Of a stretch of 64,000 bases of DNA, positions 56,594 through 64,000 are shown one piece after another; within the stretch, counting starts at the first letter, position 1, and each line of letters starts with the position of its first letter. The stretch comes from Clostridium pascui. GTDB taxonomy: Bacteria > Bacillota > Clostridia > Clostridiales > Clostridiaceae. The notes beneath the pieces were generated by a model. It was given only the letters and a program-made list of their open reading frames with translations, had not been told where the DNA came from and ran no database searches. The position numbers and the translations under genes were made by a program. The stretch is from contig NZ_JAFBDB010000002.1 in the NCBI RefSeq assembly GCF_016908015.1, positions 124,001 to 188,000 on the forward strand. Reading direction: 5' to 3'.

Positions 56594-56633
56594 ATGTTCC
56601 CTCAGACTGATGGTTTGAGGGGACTTTGTTTTA
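56594..56633 (+). terminator. Terminator after tetR; right copy of the duplicated hairpin
   Basis: Stem TCCCTCA / TGAGGGG within 56598-56622, then ACTTTGTTTT. The first 18 bp (56594-56611) are identical to the copy after purE at 53959-53976. Confidence 0.8.
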
Positions 56634-56851
56634 GGATCTAATAAATACTCAGAACTAAAGATATTTGTGATAAGGGTAGAATTTGGCGTAATTGTTAATT
56701 GAGATAGAAAAGGGTCGTCTAAGCTGGAGTGGCGAGCAAAATGGTATGAGAATAGCAGGGGGTTGTGATATTATGTGGAGGGAAGCTCACCTTCGATATA
56801 AGATTAACTATATCACAAAAAGACACTTATCTAATGACAAATGTCTTTATA

Positions 56852-56899
56852 TTGACACAACAAAATAAAAGTGATAAACTTAGCTCATGTCACTTTTAT
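56852..56899 (+). promoter_or_regulatory. Promoter of helD-rph with overlapping inverted repeat
   Basis: TTGACA (56852-56857), 17-nt spacer, TAAACT (56875-56880). A perfect 10-bp inverted repeat, ATAAAAGTGA (56865-56874) and TCACTTTTAT (56890-56899), straddles the -10 box and the expected start site: a candidate operator or nascent-RNA hairpin. Confidence 0.75.
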
Positions 56900-57010
56900 C
56901 AGAAATATAATATAATCCTCTAATTATATTATATACCCTGGTAATAACAATGTCAATAGAATTTAAAAAAAATCTCACTTAATTATTTGCTAAAAGGGAG
57001 GGGTATATTT

Positions 57011-59257
57011 ATGAACAAAAAGGACCTTGAATGGAAGTTTGAAAATGAATGGCTGCAGGAAGTACTTAAAGAGCTTCAAAAACAGCTTGACGAAAAACAT
57101 GATTTAAAAGAAAGATTTAAAAAGGATTCTATTGAAACACAAAGAGAACTGTGGCAGGATATAGGTTCTATTTCTGTAAACAATGGTTTAGAGCAGGTGG
57201 TAGACTTTATGCAATTTATCAATACAATGAAAATACAAAAAAGAAGCTATGAGTTTACCAGAAAACTTGAAGAAAAATATGAGAGAATGCTTTTGTCACC
57301 CTATTTTGGAAGAATTGATTTTATTGAAAAGGGTGAGGAGAAAGCTGAAAGGTATTATATTGGAATCTCAAATCTTATTAATGATAGTTATGAGTTTCTA
57401 ATATATGACTGGCGGGCACCGCTCTCAAGTATGTTTTATGATTATGAAATCGGAGAAGCAAGTTATAAATGCCCCGAAGGAATTGTTGATGGAAGATTAA
57501 CACTAAAGAGACAGTACAAAATTAATGATGGTAAACTTGAATATATGTTTGATAGTAATCTTAAGATAGACGATGAAGTGCTGCAGGATATGCTGAGTAA
57601 AAGTACTGATAGTAAGATGAAGGCAATAGTAACAACTATTCAAATGGAGCAGAATAAAGTAATTCGCAATGAGGAATACAAGAATTTAGTTGTACAAGGT
57701 CCTGCTGGAAGTGGGAAAACTTCTGTTGCGCTTCATAGGATTGCTTATCTTTTATATAAGCATCGGGAAAAAATAACTCCTCAAAATATAGTTATATTTT
57801 CCCCAAATGATATTTTTAATGATTATATTTCTAATGTATTGCCGCAGCTTGGAGAAGATAATATGTGTCAGGCCACATTTAAGGAATACATGCATAAGGC
57901 ATTAGGTAATGAGCTTATAAAGGAAAGCTATTGCGAGATGATGGAATATATTCTCGTATCTAAAAAACAAGATTCCTACCAAAAGAGAATCGATAATATA
58001 AAATTTAAGTCTTCCATGGAATTTGTAGACATATTAAAACGGTATGTATGCTATCTAGAAAAGATGGATAGAAATTTTACAGATATCATTTTTAGGGGGC
58101 ATTTGATAATTTCATCTAAGGATATAGAAGAACTATTTTTTAAAGATTATGTAGAGCTTCCACTTAAAAGGAGGCTTCAAAAGATAAGAGAAAGAATTTT
58201 GTTTCTTGTAGAGCCTTACCAAAAACAACAAATAAAAGAAGTAACTAATGAACTTGCGAGCTCAGATTCTTATATAGATAAAGTAGAGACTATAGAGCGA
58301 AGTGAAGCTATTGTGAAGGATGAAATAAAGGATATACACTATGAAATTAATAAAATGACGGAGTTTGATTTAGTCGATATTTATAAAAATCTCTTTAAAA
58401 ATCTAGAGCTTTTCTTAACAAAATCAAATACCAAATATAATGAGAAAAACATTGATGAAATCAAAAGCTATACCCTTGAAAGCCTAAGGACTCGAATGCT
58501 TAATTATGAGGATCAGCCACCCCTGCTATATCTAAAAGGTGCACTGGGGGATTTTCCTAAAACCTCAGAAATTAAATATGTTGTTATTGATGAGGCGCAG
58601 GACTATACACCACTGCAGTATGAGATTTTTTATCAGCTTTTTAAGTCTGCGAGTATGACCATACTGGGTGATTTACAGCAATCCATTAATCCGTTTATGA
58701 ACGTAGGAGACTATAGTAATATATCTAATATATTTCCCAAAGATAGTACCTGCGTAATAAATTTAACCAAAAGCTATAGATCTACAATGGAAATTACTAA
58801 GTTTTCAAGAAAGCTGCTTAATAAGGAAATTGCAGATGAATGCGTAGAAAGAAGCGGAGAGGAACCTTTAGTTCTTGGTTTTGAAAATAAAGAGGATATA
58901 AAAAATAGACTTCTTAATGATATTAAAATATATAAAGAAAAAGGGTGCAAATCAATTGGTATCATAACAAGGACTGTAGGAGAAGCCCAGGAGGTATACA
59001 GTTTCCTAAAAGACAAGGTTCATGTTAAGGCTATAATGAAGGAAGATGATGAATATGTGAGTGATACCTTGGTAATTCCAGCTTACCTTGCTAAAGGATT
59101 AGAATTTGATGTGGTGCTTATTTATAATGCAGGGGGTGAAAATTATGCTTGTGAGGAAGAAAGGCTGCTGCTCTATACTGCTTGCACCAGAGCACTTCAT
59201 GCTTTATGCATATACTATTCAGGTAAGATTACACCATTGCTGAAAGGAAGTTGTTAA
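57011..59257 (+). CDS. helD: RNA polymerase recycling/rescue motor HelD
   Basis: A 748-residue UvrD/Rep-like superfamily I ATPase of the HelD group, which inserts arms into RNA polymerase channels and releases stalled enzyme. Residues 1-60 form a charged coiled coil (secondary-channel arm). Walker A is QGPAGSGKTSVALHRIAYLL (GPAGSGKT at 230-237), Walker B is VVIDEAQDYTPLQYEIF, with later motifs LTKSYRSTMEITKFS, PAYLAKGLEFDVVLIYN and LLYTACTRALHAL. Length is that of Firmicute HelD. The ATG at 57011 follows GGGAGGGG. It is 48 nt upstream of rph with no terminator between. In actinobacteria HelD-type proteins free polymerase from rifamycins, which fits this pairing. Confidence 0.92.
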   Translation: MNKKDLEWKFENEWLQEVLKELQKQLDEKHDLKERFKKDSIETQRELWQDIGSISVNNGLEQVVDFMQFINTMKIQKRSYEFTRKLEEKYERMLLSPYFGRIDFIEKGEEKAERYYIGISNLINDSYEFLIYDWRAPLSSMFYDYEIGEASYKCPEGIVDGRLTLKRQYKINDGKLEYMFDSNLKIDDEVLQDMLSKSTDSKMKAIVTTIQMEQNKVIRNEEYKNLVVQGPAGSGKTSVALHRIAYLLYKHREKITPQNIVIFSPNDIFNDYISNVLPQLGEDNMCQATFKEYMHKALGNELIKESYCEMMEYILVSKKQDSYQKRIDNIKFKSSMEFVDILKRYVCYLEKMDRNFTDIIFRGHLIISSKDIEELFFKDYVELPLKRRLQKIRERILFLVEPYQKQQIKEVTNELASSDSYIDKVETIERSEAIVKDEIKDIHYEINKMTEFDLVDIYKNLFKNLELFLTKSNTKYNEKNIDEIKSYTLESLRTRMLNYEDQPPLLYLKGALGDFPKTSEIKYVVIDEAQDYTPLQYEIFYQLFKSASMTILGDLQQSINPFMNVGDYSNISNIFPKDSTCVINLTKSYRSTMEITKFSRKLLNKEIADECVERSGEEPLVLGFENKEDIKNRLLNDIKIYKEKGCKSIGIITRTVGEAQEVYSFLKDKVHVKAIMKEDDEYVSDTLVIPAYLAKGLEFDVVLIYNAGGENYACEEERLLLYTACTRALHALCIYYSGKITPLLKGSC

Positions 59258-59293
59258 ATTTATTACTATAAAATAAAGAACTAAATTGCCTAA

Positions 59294-61918
<2,625 letters not shown>

Positions 61919-61970
61919 TGGTGAAGATGTTGTCTTCCTCCTCCATAGTTAAATAAAAGATGAAAGCTAG

Positions 61971-61997
61971 GAAAGCCACCCAGTCAGGGTGGCTTTC
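61971..61997 (+). terminator. Hairpin after rph
   Basis: Perfect 11-bp stem GAAAGCCACCC (61971-61981) / GGGTGGCTTTC (61987-61997), 5-nt loop. The T-run is short, but the stem is strong enough for a terminator. Confidence 0.75.
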
Positions 61998-62199
61998 TAA
62001 AATGGAAAAAGTAATTACAATAGCATAAAATTACTCAGGAAATTTATGTGCAATAAGTTGTATAATGTAGTTAGTACTTATTAGTATTAAAGTGCAAATA
62101 TTTAAGCATAATGAATAAAGGAACAATCTCTTGTGAGATTTTACAATTTAAGGTGTTTTGAATCTGATAATTTTAAGTGTTCTTAAGGAGAATAGAGAC

Positions 62200-63537
62200 A
62201 TGGCTATAGATAGTAATAAAGAATCAAAAAAGAAAATATACAGGATAGTGACAAGGTTTTGCATAGCTATTGTGATTTTAGCTGCTTGTTACTTCGGTTA
62301 TTACAAATACCAGCAAAGTAAGATTAAGTTTCAATCACCAGAAGGCTTCTCCGTTGAAGTTAATACAAAAGATCTTACTGTAGTGGGGACAAAGTGGCTT
62401 GAAGCATATACTGAGCAATACCGAAGGAAATACGTGACTAGAAATCAAAAGATAATTGAGTATTCTATTAATAATATTGAAGTTAAAGAGACTAATGTAA
62501 TTCAAGTTGATTTTTCCATTGTACCAAAAAAGTTAGATGAAAGAAGTACCTATAATTGGGATGGGATTGTAGAGGAAAACAAAATTAAAAGTCAATGGGT
62601 TTTATGGTTTAAAGAAGAAACAACCTCCAAAGGAACTTTTGTTTATACCGTAACAAAATTACAAAGACCTGCTGGATATGATTTGGAGAAATATCAAACC
62701 AGTGGTAAGAAAGAAAGAGACGAGTATAAACATGAATATGAAGATGAAATTCCTTATGAAAATCAGCAGTATACCTATAAGATAGAAAATACAATCCTCT
62801 ATGTAAGTTATGATAAGGGAAATACATGGGAAGAAGTCCCTGTTCCGCTGGAAACCTTGGTAGCAGTTGGAGATGGAAGGCCTTATTATAATAAATTGCA
62901 GGAAAAAAGCTATGTAATAACACCAGAAAAAACTGCATTTGTCTATGGAGGCACTAGAGAAAATCCTCTTATAATGGTTCATTCAGAGAATAGGGGAATC
63001 ACTTGGAAAACATCTGAAATAAGTAAAAACTTAGATAGTACAAGAGTGAAGTTTTGTAGTTTTCCAACAGCTACAATAGGTTATGTCATTGCAACAGGTG
63101 GAAGGGCTATGTCTCAAGAAGGACAGATAATCTATAAAACAACAAATGGTGGTGATACATGGAAAGAGGTAGGGGCTGGACCTAGCACCTGGCTTTTACA
63201 GTCAGCTGGTTTTATAGATGAAAATCTGGGCTTTATGAGTTATCCAAGGGTGGAAGGAGCTGTTACTAATTTTTATAGAACGCAAGATGGGGGCAAAACC
63301 TTTGAGCCAATAATACTGCCTGTTCACAAGGAAGAATGGATGGGTGCCACCTTTGAGCCTTTTATACAACCAGAAACTCCTTATGTTGAAAATGGCCAGT
63401 TGTTTCTTTTAGTAGGACAGGGGCAACAAGGCGATTTCAAGGGAGGTACTGTTATGGCAAAATACAAATCAGAGGACAGGGGAAAAACCTGGAGTTTTGT
63501 GGAATTGGTGGAGCCGCCTTCTAAAGAAATAGGGTGA
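62200..63537 (+). CDS. Membrane-anchored BNR-repeat/sialidase-like propeller protein
   Basis: A 445-residue protein with a cytoplasmic Lys-rich start, one transmembrane anchor (about 14-33), a linker domain (about 35-175) and a C-terminal region of BNR repeats. Repeats with the SxDxGxTW pattern are VSYDKGNTWEEVPV, HSENRGITWKTSEI, KTTNGGDTWKEVGA, RTQDGGKTFEPIIL and KSEDRGKTWSFVEL, consistent with a beta-propeller outside the membrane. No sialidase catalytic Arg triad or Asp is obvious, so binding rather than hydrolysis is likely. The ATG at 62200 is 9 nt after AAGGAG; the frame opens with a TTG at 62158. Function unknown. Confidence 0.82.
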   Translation: MAIDSNKESKKKIYRIVTRFCIAIVILAACYFGYYKYQQSKIKFQSPEGFSVEVNTKDLTVVGTKWLEAYTEQYRRKYVTRNQKIIEYSINNIEVKETNVIQVDFSIVPKKLDERSTYNWDGIVEENKIKSQWVLWFKEETTSKGTFVYTVTKLQRPAGYDLEKYQTSGKKERDEYKHEYEDEIPYENQQYTYKIENTILYVSYDKGNTWEEVPVPLETLVAVGDGRPYYNKLQEKSYVITPEKTAFVYGGTRENPLIMVHSENRGITWKTSEISKNLDSTRVKFCSFPTATIGYVIATGGRAMSQEGQIIYKTTNGGDTWKEVGAGPSTWLLQSAGFIDENLGFMSYPRVEGAVTNFYRTQDGGKTFEPIILPVHKEEWMGATFEPFIQPETPYVENGQLFLLVGQGQQGDFKGGTVMAKYKSEDRGKTWSFVELVEPPSKEIG

Positions 63538-63682
63538 TAAAAAGTTAATATCCTATGAAAACACACATTGAAACAGTTTGCCTTCTTAAACGAAAGTAAT
63601 CAGGAAATCAAATGCATAATGTGGTATTTAAAAAACATAAGTAGTAATATGGAAAATGAAATGAGTGGGGGAAATGTAATTT

Positions 63683-64000
63683 ATGAAATCCTTAATTATA
63701 TATTTTTCTAGTTATAAGAACAACACTAAAAAAATAGCTAAAGTATTTGCTGATAAAATTAATGCTGATTTAATAAACTTAAAGAACCTTAAGGAGATTG
63801 AAATTGATAATTATGATTTAATTGGATTTGGATCTGGAGTTTATAAAGAAAGTCTATCTCCACAATTATTTAATTGCATTGAAAAATTAAATTTGAAGGG
63901 TAAAAAGTTTTTTGTATTTTCAACCAGTGGAATTGGAATGAAGTTCTATAATAATAAGCTAATTAAGCTATTGGTATCAAAGGGAGCAATAAATAAGGGC
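63683..64000 (+). CDS. Flavodoxin family protein (cut by window end)
   Basis: Only the first 106 codons are in the window and the frame is still open at 64000. The N-terminus MKSLIIYFSSYKNNTKKIAK is the FMN phosphate-binding loop of flavodoxin-like folds; FGSGVYKESLSPQLFN and GKKFFVFSTSGIGMKFYNN follow the flavodoxin pattern. It could be a flavodoxin or a small flavodoxin-like oxidoreductase; the complete length is needed to decide. A GGGGGAAATG stretch upstream supplies the ribosome binding site. Confidence 0.85.
   Translation, partial: MKSLIIYFSSYKNNTKKIAKVFADKINADLINLKNLKEIEIDNYDLIGFGSGVYKESLSPQLFNCIEKLNLKGKKFFVFSTSGIGMKFYNNKLIKLLVSKGAINKG

Larger units (their letters stand above)
56565..57010. 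other. 446-bp intergenic and leader region before helD
   Basis: It contains the duplicated terminator (56594-56635), a less AT-rich stretch (about 56700-56800) with the inverted repeat TTGTGATAT (56763-56771) / ATATCACAA (56810-56818), an AAAGACA/TGTCTTT hairpin (about 56819-56847), the helD promoter (56852-56880), and an AT-only hairpin in the leader (56905-56934). A 10-codon ORF (56950-56982) lies in the leader but has only a weak ribosome binding site. Confidence 0.55.

Noticed and set aside
56950-56982. 10-codon leader ORF before helD as a leader-peptide attenuator
   Set aside because: It has no good ribosome binding site and no rare or repeated codons; kept only as a remark, not as a gene.

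Overview
The window looks like a chromosomal segment of a low-GC, spore-forming Firmicute, most likely Clostridium sensu stricto. The evidence is the AT-rich composition, strong AGGAGG-type ribosome binding sites, frequent GTG/TTG starts, a T-box leader, an S-box riboswitch, and clostridial gene orders: acpS-nnr-gerS-like-alr-mazEF, ftsEX-ctp-minJ-like-uvrBA, uvrC-murB-rapZ-yvcK-whiA-ytoI-dnaE-pfkA-pyk. I see no rRNA, tRNA, CRISPR array, prophage or intact insertion sequence. Species cannot be named from this sequence.

Layout. 0-8.6 kb: loosely organised accessory and housekeeping genes: diguanylate cyclase, cupin, HAD phosphatase, YihY membrane protein, a rubredoxin-reductase-like flavoprotein, a SAM-riboswitch-controlled MetT transporter, an EamA exporter and a DUF6514 protein. 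8.7-13.3 kb: acpS, nnr, a GerS-like lipoprotein, alr and the mazEF toxin-antitoxin pair. 13.5-29 kb: YitT, then a cell-envelope and repair block (ftsE, ftsX, C-terminal protease, MinJ-like protein, uvrB, uvrA, FHA protein, FtsW/RodA, class B PBP, YhaM nuclease), ending at the convergent tyrS gene with its T-box leader. 29.5-44.7 kb: YdjM-like protein, uvrC, murB, rapZ-yvcK-whiA, a YtoI-like CBS/hotdog regulator, dnaE, pfkA and pyk. 44.9-50.3 kb: aldo/keto reductase, SLC13 permease, GNAT, DUF554 and an RlmD-type rRNA methyltransferase.

50.3-64 kb is the accessory part. It holds an MpsC-family gene, an OFA-type MFS transporter, a purK-purE pair, an amidohydrolase-TetR cassette, a helD-rph pair, a membrane-anchored BNR-repeat protein and the start of a flavodoxin gene. 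Two loci stand out. (1) helD (RNA polymerase recycling/rescue ATPase) lies 48 bp upstream of rph (rifamycin phosphotransferase), behind one strong promoter whose -10 is framed by a perfect 10-bp inverted repeat. This reads as a two-step rifamycin-resistance operon: target rescue plus drug inactivation. (2) The amidohydrolase is an internal tandem duplication. Its second half keeps the histidine motifs but is truncated before the metal-binding Asp. It is preceded by a near-perfect TetR-type operator just downstream of a sigma-A promoter, is followed by its presumed tetR regulator, and the pair is flanked by two near-identical terminator hairpins.

Start codons were moved inward from the longest ORF where a well-spaced Shine-Dalgarno sequence supports it. 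Domain assignments are from sequence recognition only; no database search was run.
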